NCBI GenBank assembly: GCA_949825065.1
Contig: OX463848.1
Location: forward strand, 34,749,491 to 34,813,490
Origin: Odontocerum albicorne
Lineage: Eukaryota > Arthropoda > Insecta > Trichoptera > Odontoceridae
Direction of reading: 5' to 3'
DNA: 64,000 bases
Position numbers and translations under genes: made by a program. Shown piece by piece: positions 26,701-41,700 of this stretch (within the stretch, counting starts at the first letter, position 1; each line of letters opens with the position of its first letter). Under the pieces are notes generated by a model. The model saw only the letters and a list, made by a program, of their open reading frames with translations, was not told the DNA's origin and searched no databases.

Positions 26701-29700
26701 ATTTATAGAGATATTAAAGTTTTTAGAAGCAATGTGTAGTAGTTACACGTCGCAGGACAGGAAGGGTTAAATAAACAAACCCGTTTTTAATTGAGCAACC
26801 CTAGTTTAGAGCATCGCCATATTCAGCTAAAAGTCGGCCCTGGTAAGTGTTTAGCTTTGCTTTGGATATGTTTTGAATTCGATTTGAATTGGCAATGTTC
26901 CGTATTATATCCCTTATACAACATTTCAGCAATTTAATTATAGGTGTTTTGACAGCAAAATGCCAATCAGGAGTTAGAAGGCGATAACGCGCGTTCCTCG
27001 TCTATTCGTACAAACAGAAAAACAAGCCTTGGTTAAGAACTTTTTGTTTTTGTATGTAACAATGATAATGACTTGTTATCCGTTAATGACACCCTATGTT
27101 GACTGTAGCTAAGTTGCAATTTATTGCAACGTTAAAGAATGAAAGAAAAATTCTCGATGATTCATTGCCATCTCTTTAGACATAAATTATCGAGTTTTTT
27201 CCGCTATTTATGCTAGAAACATACTTCTGTCCCCAGTTACTTTCATGATGAGTGTGCTAAGAAAACCGGACCAGTAGAAACTATGGTTTATGGTTAAGTA
27301 TCTACTTACTGCAATTTATTACTTGAACCTTTTTGCATTTTCTTGTATTTTGTTACATCTCCGTTTCACACATTAAAACTTGGCGGGATTTTTTACCGTA
27401 TGGAAATTAAAATGACAATTTCTTCCAACCAATTAGAACGTTTGGCGTTAGCTTACTTCAAATAGCGACTTAAAAAAATATTTTATTATAATGTACGGTC
27501 TTTTTTTATCGACCATTAAAAAAAGTAACAAGAGTTATACTCAAATTAGATTTTTGAGTGCGCATGAATATAAATACAACTTCTCACAAAAAGCATAAAC
27601 ATTTACATGAATCATGAACAAAAAAATATCGAAATGCAATACGCACATGCATGCCACCTACCACGTATAAAATACAAACTTGAGTCAGGTCATGGTTCAG
27701 ATAATCAAAAACACTAACGTACAAAAATAAAGGGAAAATAACCTAAGAAAATAATTACAAAAATATGCATATAATGAATCAATTCCAATACACAAAAAAA
27801 AATACAAATGCACATCGAAACTTCAGTTTTATAGAGATCTTGAAAAGCTTAAGAGAAACAAAGTCAACGAAAAGAAAGACGGGAAAAAAATCAGTGTCAC
27901 GCCGTGGCGTTTGATTTATGGTTCAAACAAACAAAAACGCTCTCGAAGAGAAATTTCAGTCATTAAGACCGTCACCAAATATGTCTGAAACTGCAGCATT
28001 CTTATTACCCAAATGATCCAATCTGTGAACGGGAGAATTCGAGTAATAGTTCTATATCTCTCGCACCAAAATATGTCCTGCAGTCACATACTTTTTGAAA
28101 GAATTCAGAAGTCAATTCATGCATTCCAGTAACTTCGGACAGTCACTTATCTCATTCACTATTTTTAAAAGCAGGATCAAATCAACATGACTCTACGATC
28201 GAAAAGCCTCATCAAGTTCAGACGCAATAGCAACATTTAGTTTACATCATCATTTCTTAGTCCGAGACTAAAACCGGATGTGACTTTATACATTTCCTTC
28301 TTTCAATATATCATTCACTTGATCCAACTACACTTTCCTTGGTCTTCCTCTCACACGCCTTCCACTCACATTTGCACTATAAGTTTATTTTGTAAGTCTT
28401 TCTTCATTCATTCGTTCAACATGCCTAAACCATTTCACAATACTCTTCTTCATATTACTCAACACATCACCCTTAAGTTCATATTCGTCCCTTATTACTT
28501 CATTCCGTATTCGTATTCTATCATAAATTATTACCCCATCTATTCTTCCAGTGCACGCATTTCTGTAGTATTTATTCGACTCATATCAGTATTTTTCAAA
28601 GTCCACGTTTCTCTCCCATATACCAAAGTTAACACCAAAATACTGTAGTGGACTATCATCTTAGCAAATTGTTATCCTATCCGGTTCGAGTGTATATGTA
28701 TGCTTTAGTTTTCTATCAAACTCTTCAATGCAACTTCATTCTCTACCAACACCATCATATAATCAGCATACAGCAATCCGCATACATTCCCATTCGATAT
28801 TTGTATGCCACCAATGCCACGTTTACAGTTCCTTCACATTTGAATATATAAATAATTTATGGAAGATTAAAGGAAAGCGAGGACTTGTGCGGACTTTCAT
28901 TTGACTGACTTTTTATTTATTTAACACTTTTATTGCAAATACAATCTGACGGGCTTATTGCCAGGCGGAAATCTCTTCCAACCAACAAGACAAAAGTAAA
29001 TTAAGCAAGTTACATGGTTGCAAAAAGTAAATAAGTTGTTGAATAAGTTGTATGTGTTTGATTATTTTCTTTTTCTTCTATAAGAGTGCTTACATGTAAC
29101 ATATGTCAATGTTGAATTATATATAGTTTTTTTTGTTGTTACATCGAAAAAGTCATTTGGCCGTTGAAATTAATAAATAAAATAAAAGAATGAAAGGTGA
29201 AATAACCTAAGGAAAGGTGAGAAGTGTGAGAAACACATGCATGTAGGATGAGTGTGTGTGAATAAGAAGTTGTGGAGGTATTTTTACCTCTACAAAGTAC
29301 ATGATGTAATAGTATACATGTTCTCGTATATACAGGTGTGTACCCAATAAATTTATACACAATTTGAATGATTATAAATTCAGTATTTATTAAGGTATAT
29401 CTAAGATTTTTTTAAATGTTTTAATTATCGCAAGTGCTCAAATTCATGGTTGTTCTGATCCGTGCACTGCTTGAATCGCAGACATCACAAATCATTTGTT
29501 TTGGTATTTGGGCGCATTCTCTTTCAATGGCTGCTCTCAATTTATTAAATGTTGCCGGTTTTGTTCCATAAACTTGATCTTTGATGAGTCCTCATAAAAA
29601 AGTTCATTCGCTTGGGTACTCTGTAGTTATTTAATATTACTTCTACGTTCAATCAATCAGTTCAACAAGTTTTCTTCAAGATAGGCCCTTACATCGCGAT

Positions 29701-32700
29701 TGTAAAAAGAAGGTGCGCCATCTCAATTCACGATCATTCACGATGGCGTAAATAAATAGTCCAGTACATTAAACGATAGTCTGTGAATCAACAAAGGGTT
29801 TACTATTTTTCCCGTTAGCAATTTGTATATGTATAACCATGTGCGTAAATCTCTTTTAACGCTTAAGAAGTAATATTGAAATATACCCATTAAAAAAATG
29901 GGATTCAGCCATGGGTAAAATCCATACTCTTTGCAGTAAAGGTGTCGCAGAAATCTCTTTTCAACTCACTCAACTATCAGGAAATTGTATAATAGATTCC
30001 TCTTGAGTGCCAAACGATTGAGCCGCACTCTAATCTGCTGCGAACCAGTGAACTGCAAAGAGATCTCATAACAGCGCCACCATCAAATGCTCTAGAGACT
30101 CTCATCACCAATCCCAGGACTTTACTGACAGATCAACACATACTCTCGATATGATAACCGAATGTATATTTACTGTTGAACATTATACCATGGTTTTTTA
30201 TACTGTCGACACGCATGATGAACTGATCATCAATTAAGTACTACTGGGTTCCAGCTCTTGAAAATGTCATTAGCTTACATTTAGAGATGTAAGCATTCAT
30301 CTCTAAATGTAAACTCATAGCATTTTTAAGCTCATGGCATAAACATCATTCCAATACATACATGGTCATGAAGTGTTGAGACGAAAAAAAAATTTTTTTT
30401 GTAATTTTCGTTTATCGTCCGCTTCTAATTTGCCGATTTACTGGCATCATAAAGTGTCACGGTATAAACAAGGCACCCATAAATACGATTGAAGAAATCT
30501 CGTTCCGCTAAAAATTCTGTTTATTGCGTTTCTGTTTTTTTTAAGCATTTTTGGTCATGGTTTGTCAATGTTTTTTTTGTTAATATATCTATTATCAACT
30601 AGACTACTAGGTTAGTCAAAAAGTTTTGAAAGCGGAAATGAAAATACATTTTTTGGGGGGGAAATCACTTTTATTGCTCAGTATAGTCTCCCATAAGATC
30701 AATACACTTGGTCCAACGATCTTCCAACTTTGTTGTCCCATCACGGAAGTGACTTTCTGGAAGGCCTGCAAAATACTCCTCTACGACGGCTATAACCTCT
30801 TCGTTTGATGAAAAATGCTTTCCACGAAGGAATTTTTTGAGGTGTGAGAACAGCCAGAAGTCAGAGGGAGCTAAATCTGGCGAATAGGGTGGATGTTGCA
30901 ACAATTCGTACCCCAATTCACTGATTTTCGCGATGGTTTTTTGAGCTGTGTGAGCAGGTGCATTGTCTTGATGAAAAATGATTTTTTTCTTCTGCAAACC
31001 GGGTCTTTTTTCACAATTTTTTTCATCCAACTGGTCCAAAAGGTCACAATAATAATCAGAGTTGATTGTCTTACCAGTTTGGAGATAATTTATCAATAAA
31101 ATTCCTTTTGCATCCCAAAAAACTGACGCTAACACCTTCTTGGCCGATTTCTGGACACGAACTCGCTTCGGAGCCAAAGTGCCTGGTTCACACCACTCCT
31201 TAGCCTCTTGTTTTGATTCAGGATCATGGTGGTAGGCCCAAGTCTCATCCATAGTGATGAATCGACGCAGAAAATCCTTTTTATCCTTTCGAAATTGCTC
31301 CAAATGTTGCTCAGAAAGTCGCATTCGAACGTGTTTTTGTTGCATTGTTAGCAAATGCGGCACCCATTGTGCACACAGTTTTTTGAAACCCAAAACTTCA
31401 GCCAAAATATGCCATGTTGTTCCATGTGAGATGCCTATGGTGTCAGCTATCACATCCACAGTCGATCGATGATCTTCCAAAACCATATCCTGTATTTTCG
31501 CTATGATTTCTGGTGTTAATGCACTTTTTGCACGTCCTGAGCGTGGATCGTCTTCAACGCTTGTACGGCCACGCTTAAACTCCAAAACCCATCGGTGAAC
31601 GGTTGGAAATGAAGGAGAAGACTCCTTTAATACTTTCACCATCTTTGCATGGATCTCAGTAGCCGATAAACCTTCCAAAACAAAGAATTTAATCACTGCA
31701 CGATATTCGGATTTTTCCATTGTTAAAAAATACACTGACACGTCAACTTCAAATGGCTTGTAAACAAAGAATGAATTGACAGATCGAAATGAAATTTTAG
31801 GTACGTTCTTATGAAAGATTAAATATAAAAATGAAAGATTAAATGAAAGATTAAGTATCCCAATTTTTCTCCGACTACGTTTTCATTCAATCCTTCTTAA
31901 TTATTCTTTTTCATGGAATCGAGCTTTAAACGCCCCCTAAAAATTGGGATTTGAGGCTCGTGCTTCTGGCACCTTCCGCACAGTTGTGGTGTTTAATATC
32001 CCCCATAACTAAGGACATCCACCTTGACTTCCTGGTTGATATCGACCCGCTGCACTCACTCTGAACGATTTCGTGGTATTATTTGTCACTGATCCCTCCA
32101 ACCGTGACGCCCCTGTTTCCTAAAATGTGTCAGACGATATATCACCACTGATAGAATATAGAAAACTTATAATGGATATATGAATATGTTATATTCTTAG
32201 TCATTGAGGTATCACTGAAGACCCAGTCTAGTCAGGTGATACTGATAAGGCAATAAGCCTGCCAGATTATATTTGCAATAAAAGTGTTAAATAAATAAAC
32301 AAATAAGGATAGGACAAAACGATAAATTCAATAATTCGTATGGTACTCATAGATATCTGGATTGGCGATGAATAAATAAATTCCCATTACCCGTGACGAG
32401 TATAATAAAAAGCACAATACAAAGAGAGCGATCAGGGTACGTTGGTGACACTATATAAGCGGATGACTATAAGCCAATTTGTGATAGCTATACTCGTATC
32501 ATATTGCATATAGAGTAAAGGCGCAATTCGACTGAGGCAACACTGAACGACATGAGGCATGCGACATGTTTCCTAATGTTGCCTGTTCCTAGGTGTGCGA
32601 CTATGTGCCACAAATTTTAACAATGTCGCATGCGTCTTAAACAATTCCATGGAGGCAACATTTGGTACATTATGTCTTTACAAACAATCGCGGCGGCTTC

Positions 32701-35700
32701 ATATTTGGTAATACTCGTAGTTTTGAATCGTTCAAAAACAAGAAAGCCACGGTGGAGAAGAGAATTATATGCTGGTAGTCAAGAAGCTCAGAATGATTTT
32801 TGTCCTGAAGTCCTCCTCATCACCGACAGCAGTTGACAATGTTGACCTAGGCTGATCGACGTCCAATAAAAAATTTAAAAGTTCAAATGCAAACCATTTC
32901 CCCTTTTTGCTAGGAGATGAACCACTCTTTTTTATTGCAATTTTGTTTCGTTCACGATGAAAATCTGAACGCAAATTCTTGATTTTTTTTCTACATCGAT
33001 TACAGTGCAATCGTATTTATTCGCTAACTGCTTCAGTTTTTCATTTTTTATCCTGTCGGTGAATTATGATAATCTTCAATAAACAAGGTAGTTTTATCAA
33101 TATTCCACTCCATGTCGCACGCTACAAGCCGCACCGATCCGCTTACTTTCGGAGAACGGCGACATTGTTCGACACGCTGAAATATGTCGAGAGGTGACGC
33201 ATGCGTCCCGTCAACAACAATCAACATGTAGCATGCTACGAAGATACTTGTTTCTTGTCGCTTCATGTTCCTTCGATTAAAAGACTGTGTGTAGCATGCG
33301 TCAATGCCGCATGCTACATGTTGCGTAAATGTTGCCTCAGTGGAATTGTGCCTTAAGGAACTTCAGTACTTGCAACTTGCCTGCGTCTTTTTCTCCATTG
33401 GATATCGGCCACACAGGTACGAGCCTCGCTTGGTGCTTAGAGCCACGCTGCGAGCTAGGCGGCATATCCTAGCGAACCAACGCACCGCATACTATCGCAA
33501 TGGCCACACTGCACGCTTCGCGCCATTAGTCACCTAGTGAGTCTCCTAGCGAACAGACGGGTTAATTATATTGTGTCACCAAGTGATTTTACAAGATGGT
33601 GGAAGTTTCAATAACAGCTGTGTATAAAAGGGGCCCTTTGTGGAACCCATCGAGCAAATTATACAAAAAGGTATCTGTAATAAAATCACTTTGGAATGAA
33701 GATGCACAAGGAAATAAATATGATAAGTTGTAATGAAATTGGTTAGTTTTGAGAGTGAATCGTTTGTTGACTCAACCGCTCCCAAATGTCAAATGAATTT
33801 GTGCGAAGCACTTTGGTGTGGCCAAGCATGAAGTCACCTAGTCTATTAGTCACGTAGCACCTAGCGAAGCACTTTGGTGTGGCCTTAGCCTTACTTTTTG
33901 CTCCCAACAGAGAACATTGGTGATACATACATGATGACCAGTATAGCCGAGAGACAGCATTGGAAGATAAAATTGTCTTCGTCCGCGTTAGTCGATTCTT
34001 TGGGTTTCGAAACACTTACTTGCTATCTGCCGTTTTACATGTTTATAATACTACCGCATGCCGAGATTTAACAATAACCTTCCACATTAATGTTTAATCA
34101 CACTCGGATTCTTTATTATATTTTCAATGCGATAAATTGTATACTTTAATATTTTTGGTATATAATCTTATTGTGATAGTCTTTTTCAATAAAACCGAAC
34201 ACTGTTTTTGCGTTATTAGATATATGTATATGAAACGACTGAAATCATTTTTTTTAAATGGGTATCTATGTAATACGAATCCGCCAAACCCAGGCATCTT
34301 GACCAACAAGTTCATTGAAATCGTAAATAGGACTCATATATGCAAAAAGAATACAGCCCACAGTATATTTTTTTTGTGTTATTTAATATATGGAATAAGT
34401 ACACCAAAATTATTTTGTATGTAAAAATAAGATTTAAGCATTTTATTGTTAAAATTCGTCTTTATTCCGCACCAACTAATACAAACCGATGATATTTTCC
34501 CCTTTATATCGTAAAACATTTCAAATTTAAGTTAGACATTTTTTTTGCATAAATGCGTCTCTTCTCAAGACTTGTGAAAAAAAATGCATTGTAAACTATT
34601 GGAGGCGATAGCCATTTATTCGAGGTAATATTGATAAATTCTTCATGTCAACAGCAATTCAATTTCCACACAAAGCCTTGTCTAAAAACAAACATTGTCT
34701 AAGCATGTCGCCTTACCCGGTTGGGTCGTCAGTGGTACTCTTTTAATCATTTTTTTTATCCAAAAATTTTCCACTTAACAATTTGAAATGAGACTGTGAG
34801 AGCTAGTAAACGCTCAGAGAGGTAGTAAATAGGGCCTAATCAAAAAAGTTCTGAAACGAGGAATCAAACCAAAGACCTTTTGATTTCAGAAAAGCAGACT
34901 TGACCTACTGAAGTGTTAATATGCATCGCATACTCAATGCCGAGTGTCATTGTCCTCTGGTTTAACTCGAACTCGGCGCACCACCTGTCTACATCCCTCC
35001 CAGTGCTAGGCATATTTAATGCACAACTTAAAGACGATGCTGTTAACTCCTTTATTTGATACTTCCATTTCATAGGACATCTTCCTCTTTCTCACCTTCC
35101 CTCAAATGGCTCTGTGATCTCCAACCAGCTTCTCCAGGCTTTCATATTTATTTCTAGCAACATAATCAAAGTATGTTAGGATTCTTTTTCTACATGTTGT
35201 AAAAAGTCTTTCACTAATGTCCAATTCTTGGATAATAGAGACTTTGTTGCACTTTGCGGTCCATGGGATACAAAGCATTCACCTCCAATACCACATCTCG
35301 AAGGCATCTATCTATCAATGTGTTAATATAAAAACAAATAAAAAACAAATTGTTGCATCAATAATTTTGATTACTTTTATTAAACATTTTTATTACATGT
35401 ACCTTGTATAAGTTTCACCATTTAAATATTATTAAACCATATTTTTTTCTAGAGCTGCCAAGGATGGCCTCCTGGACGTCCTCAAAGAAGCCAGCCGCAA
35501 GGAGTGTAATGGGAAAGATGAGGCGGGTATGACCCCAACACTTTGGGCAGCTTTTGAAGGACACCTTGATGCACTCCGACTACTTTGTGGAAGAGGGTAA
35601 GATGTCACCTTAAATGTTAATTGTAATATATTTTTATTTGACCGTTGTTCACCTGGGATATGTGTTTCTTGTCATCATCATTATCATGAGCTCTACAACC

Positions 35701-38700
35701 AAGGATGAGTCTTAGATGCCTGCAGGATTTTTAAACTCTTATCTCTCTCAGCAACATCCCTTCTCTAAATGGTTATACGCAGTGAGCAACAGTTTTTTGT
35801 CACCATGCAAACATTTCTACTTTGGTTTTCGTACTCTCCTACACTCCATTAGATCTGTACACAGAGTCCTCTTTGCAAAATCAGTGTCCTGCATGCAGTA
35901 GTTGCCCAAGCACAGTCTAGCATTTTTTCATAACTTTTGATTAATTTACTTTGCCATACAGGGAGTAGTGCTTCATTATTTACCTTGCCGACCCTTCTAA
36001 TGATAAAAATTCTCTCCTCAGTGCTTGTTCAGATCTTGCAATTATGTCTGTGTATATCATCAGCATATGCCAAAGTTACACAGACTCATTATATGTGGCA
36101 CTGCTAATTACGAGTGGCATCTTTTACAACCTTTTCTATATGCCATATTAAAAAACAGACACTACCAAACACAATTTTACTTCTCTTTCAACTTTAAGCA
36201 TCAAAATGGTTTATTTATGGTATACAAATATATAGTATTATTATTATAATGTATTTCATTTAAGATATTACACAGGAGAAATGGTGTACAAATGCCTGAT
36301 ACATCAACATTTTTAACATTTTTAGAAATGTTAACTATCAGTTTAATGCAAATTTTAGTATGCTTTTTTAACTTCATTTGGTCAATGGCGTATTCATTTC
36401 CTTTAACTACCTATATGTAAGACATAAAAGTATGCTAAAAACACCAATTCATTAAAAATTTATTCTAAGCATATTCAACGTTCCTCCTAATTTTTTCATT
36501 GTGTGTGCAGCCCATCAACTTATATGGTGCAAGAAAAAAACAGGAAAGTGCGCAAATATGCATATTCGTGCATATATAAAACTAAGTAGTCAACATAATG
36601 TACCACGAAATCATAAATTACATTTTTCAAATATGTAGGTTATATATAAAAATATATATTTTCTTACCCGATAATGTTCCTTCCTGTTGGAGTCCAGTAG
36701 GTTAATAATTGGTAATACTTTGGTACTAGTTAACAACGGTTATTTATTTTGTGTAGCTACTGTTATATAATAATATCATTATCTTTGATAAACAACCCTA
36801 AAAATTTTATTTAAGTTTAACTCTGCAGAATATTTATCTAAGACTGAATCTATTCTAAGACTAATATTTAATTAAAATATGATGATACATGATGACAAAA
36901 CTTATGTACACTATTACATGCATACGTAAGTACATACGTATTATTCACTAATGTTTTTTTCTCTCCTGTCCATCCTGTCTGGCCAATATTTGTGCACTGC
37001 ATCTAAGTCAACGTTTCGTCCGGATGAAATATACAACTTTATTCGTAATAAACATTCTAAATGATCAACATTCATTCTGTTTCTTGATTTAAATATGCTA
37101 CATATTTACAAAGAGATAACGGACTTTAAAACACAATATGTATCAATGGTCTCCCTTTGGGCACGTCCTCACCCCTCTGCTATTATTCCCCCTATATCTG
37201 TTATTTTTAAAGACAGGGAGGAGACTTCCTAAGCGCACAAGTAAATGCCCTCGTAACAACGGTGTGAGGACGCTTCATATAATTTTAAAACCAGCAGAAT
37301 CTACAAAAATTTATTTTTATAAAGACAGAATTAAATTTCTTTGTACCTCTCACCCTCACAGAAACTAATTACTATAGAAATGTTATTTGAAAAATGAACT
37401 GACGATCTTCTGCACAAAAATACAGTGCATCATAACTTACTGAAATTGACTATTGAGAATACTAAATATATATTTTTTCGATGCAATTGTATAATTTTTA
37501 AATTTTATAACTCTGTATCTTTAAACTGTAAATTTCAGTAAGTTATGATGCACTGTATTTTTGTGCAGAAGATCGTCAGTTCATTTTTCAAATAACATTT
37601 CTATAGTAATTAGTTTCTGTGAGGGTGAGGGGTACAAAGAAATTTAATTATGTCTTTATAAAAATAAATTTTTGTAGATTCTGCTGGTTTTTATTATTTT
37701 ATGTTTCCTTTTCATGTAAAAAAATACATTTATATAAAATTAACTCTTTGGTGCTTATGTGTATGATTGATCTGAACAAACTGATAGATATTAAAAAATA
37801 TCCTAACATATGGTCATTGTTCAATCAAAATGAATTAACGCTAGTCTTAATCACATCTAACACTTTCTCTTAAAATCCCACATCTGGAACTATCAGTGCT
37901 GAAACATTCCATTCATATACACATACTAAAGATTAAAAATTGTACATATGTACTTTTCATGAGTTCACCTCATTATCTACTTGTCACACCACTCCATAGA
38001 ATATTTGCTACATAATGTAAGTTTCAAGTATATTATTATGAACCACCAGGAAGTTTATTCATTTGAGTATTTTTTGTAGTCATAATTATTCATAGCAAGT
38101 TTCAAACTGATAAGATCAGCATACGGGCACGAAGAGATATCTCTGATGATTGATGCTTTTTATATCATATCAGGTGTGATAAAGCTAATCTGTATTTTAT
38201 AATAAGCAAATAGTGATAAAGAAATTCCAAACAACCGTCATAGCTCCTAAATCCCAAGAAATCATGTGGGTACCTACTATTTAATATTTCTAAACAAGTA
38301 TGCAATTTATGATCCAAGAAAACAAACATTTTTTAATTATATTGGGTTGTTATTTTTCAGTTATATATCATTATGACTATATTTTCATTCGTAACTTCAT
38401 TCCAAAAATACTGAATTATTATAGACAGACTGGCAGGAGCCGAATAAATGCTGTAGAAATGTGTGCACTGAGAAGAATACACGGGGTGACAATGTATGAC
38501 AGAATACAGAATGAAGTGATAAAGGATGAATGTGAACTTAAGACTGATGTGTTGAATAAGATGAACAAGAGCACTCTAAGATGGCATGGGAATGAATGAA
38601 TGAAGAAAAACTAACAAAACAAATGTATAGTACAAATGTGTTTAAAAAGCATAAGAGAAGAAGACTAAGGAAAGTATAATTGGATCAAGTGAATGATCTT

Positions 38701-41700
38701 TTAAATGAAGTAAATGTAGAAAATCACAGAAATCATAGTTGTATGAGAAGGTATAAAGATGTAGAAAAGGCAAAAGATGTATGTCAAGATTAGAAAATCT
38801 GGTGCTATATCCTCACTGCCTGCCCTGACAGGGAAATGGTGTGATGATATGTATGTATGGTATATATGTAATAGTTTAATATATTTTTTCAGCCATTGTT
38901 TATCCAAATTGCTTGATCAATTTTTTTTATATCATTTTGAAGATGGAACAAATTATGGTGTTTGATACTTTTTTACTATCGCAAATGAAAGTATGAGACA
39001 AACCAAAAAAGATAAATATACATATATATATGTATATATAGTGTATGGCAAAAAGATAGTTTATTTTATTTTTTTCTTAATTGAACTCTTACAAATATTC
39101 TTACATTTTAAAAAATATCTCATGTTGCTTTTTAATCCATTATAAGTTCTTGAATCTACGTCTCACAGCATTTTAAATGAGTGTTGAAATATTTTTTGAG
39201 TGGTATTTATCAAGCTTATGATTTACAACTACAATTATTTAATTCCCTAAATCTCTTATCTCTCTGTTGTAGAAATATTATAATTATGGCTTTACTTATC
39301 TCAGATCATAAACTCCTTTTAATCATATAATAACCAGGTATTATTGCTTATTCCACTTGTGTTTGAACTATTGTTTTTTTTCACTCCTATAACTTCCCCT
39401 CCCTAGCTTGATTATTTAGAATTCTAGTACATATTTAACATATCCGTTCATAAATTCATTAAGATTACAAAAAATTTATGACTGGTGACTTGTTATCGAA
39501 ATTACTATTTTATATCAGTATGAAATTTGCTCTGTGTAAATTCCATCTTTATAAACAATAAAGCAGCTTTTTACTTGTTTCATTAAGCTTCTTTGAAGCT
39601 GCTTATTTATCTCTGAAAATCCGTCTCTTTTTTCTTGCTCCAAGTTGGCCAATCTATTAACTAGAAAGTACTTTCTTGGTCTACCTTTACTCTTAATAAA
39701 CAACTAGTTTTTTTATAACATATTATTTATTTTTCAGAGGAGATCCAGACAAAGCAGACCATTTTGGCAACACAGCCCTCCACCTAGCAGCTGCGAGGGG
39801 ACACAGAGAATGTGTCACTTTTCTGGTCAACTTCGGGGCGAATCTTTACGCAATAGACATAGACAACCACACAGCACAGGAGCTGGCTGCCATAAACAAC
39901 AGAGATGACATACTTAGATATCTTGACTCTGTTACTGCTAAATTAGAAAATGCTGATAAGTAAGCCCTTCATATAAAATATAACATTTATTACGTATGTA
40001 AGATATATAAACTATGCATTGAATGTTGGGAAATTTACACTTGTTGGTATTCCTACTTAGCTTCAAGCATTGTTATGATATTTTATAGAAAGTAACTTCA
40101 TCTCTGGACAGGTTTGAAGTCTATCTAAATATCTATTTACGAGTATATATTTAATTTAACATAAATTTTTAAAATCAATTTTTTTGCAAAATCTCATTTG
40201 AAAAGAAAGCAAAAAGAAGTTGCTTTATCTAAGGCCTTTATAGACGACCTAAAACAATTGCTTTTTTTCCTTATTCAAAGAAGTATGTTAATCAAACTTT
40301 AATAAATATTTTTGTGTTTCTTTTTAATAACATGTATTAAATATTATTTTTAGAAAAAAATCAAAAGCAATGAAGGAAAAAGCGAAAAAAGACAATGAAA
40401 AAACATTAAAGGCCTACAATAAGAGACAAAACAAAGTAGATGTGAATGCCGCCAAACAAATGACGAAACTCAGCAAAGAATGGGAAAGTGGAGGATACTA
40501 TAATGATGAACAGACTAAACCCATGCCTCATAGACCCAGTAATGTTCTGCTAACTCTTAAACATAAAATGAGCAGATCGGTCAGTCAAGGTAAAGTCATT
40601 TTATAATAAATAAAATTCCCGGATAAACTGGCCATAGGGTATTTGGTTGGGCTAATAATTTGTCATTAAAATAGACTATTACAAAGCTATAGATCGCATC
40701 AGGACTGATTTGACCATGTCAGTTAAGTATACGTTAAGCATAAGTACCAATCTGGACCAACCTGGATGAAGGTGTTTTATGGCATCGCAGTCTTTCTGAT
40801 GAAACGTGTAGGATCATAATGAAATTAATTTGGAACACATATCTGTACTTTGAAATAAACTATCATATGCAATTACTCAGAAATAAGACCAGTTTTCTAA
40901 AAAGAAGATTGTGAGTTCAGATCCCATTTGCAGAAGCGTTATGATATATCATCCTCTTTTCTACATTATTAAAAACCTTATTATCAAAGTTATTATATTC
41001 AAACACAACGTAAATCAAATTACTTTCTGAAAGTCAAACTTATAAACCATATTTCTAATGGGTGTCATATTATGGCTAAACAAACCTAGTTTAGTTTTCT
41101 GCTATTCATTTTGTAAACAATGAACCAATTAAGTTTAACAATTGTTCCATTAAAGATCTAAAATATTTATATCTGTATTGTTAATTGATTAAAACGTAAC
41201 AGTCAGGCATTATCCATAATACCTATAATTTATCTTAAATTGTTGTCATCAAATATAAATTAAAAAACTTTTACTCAGAATATACTGATGGAAAAATAGC
41301 TTAAGAATCTTCAATTATGGACACAAGTCATATTGTGTTAACTTTTATTATTAGGTGTACAAATAAGTTTCCGCCGTTTTTTATAAAAAAATGGGCATTT
41401 ATTGTGAAAGAACGGAACCTCATGTTTTATTCGAAGTAGTACCCATCGCTTGCCACTACTTTTCCCCATCTTTCTGTCAGCATACGAATACCGCGTCAGT
41501 CATCATCATCATCTTTTGAGGCTATCCACGAATCGACTCAATTTTTGGTATCTTCATATGATGTGAAGTGTTGCTCAGACAGGCCATGCGTCATCGATCA
41601 AAACAAGTGGTAATCAGAAGGAGCAATGTCTGGTGAATACAGCGGGTGGGGTAAAACTTCTCAATTGAGTGTTTCCAAATAGGTTTTGACCGGTGCCGCA

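Larger units (their letters stand above)
32519..33353. mobile_element. PIF/Harbinger-like derivative with MADF remnant
   Basis: Inverted ends AGGCGCAATTCGACTGAGGC and (right, reverse complement) AGGCACAATTCCACTGAGGC, flanked by TAA at 32516-32518 and 33354-33356. The 3-bp duplication and AGG start fit PIF/Harbinger. The interior carries remnants of both genes of such elements: a MADF protein (minus) and possibly a transposase N-terminus (plus). Confidence 0.8.
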
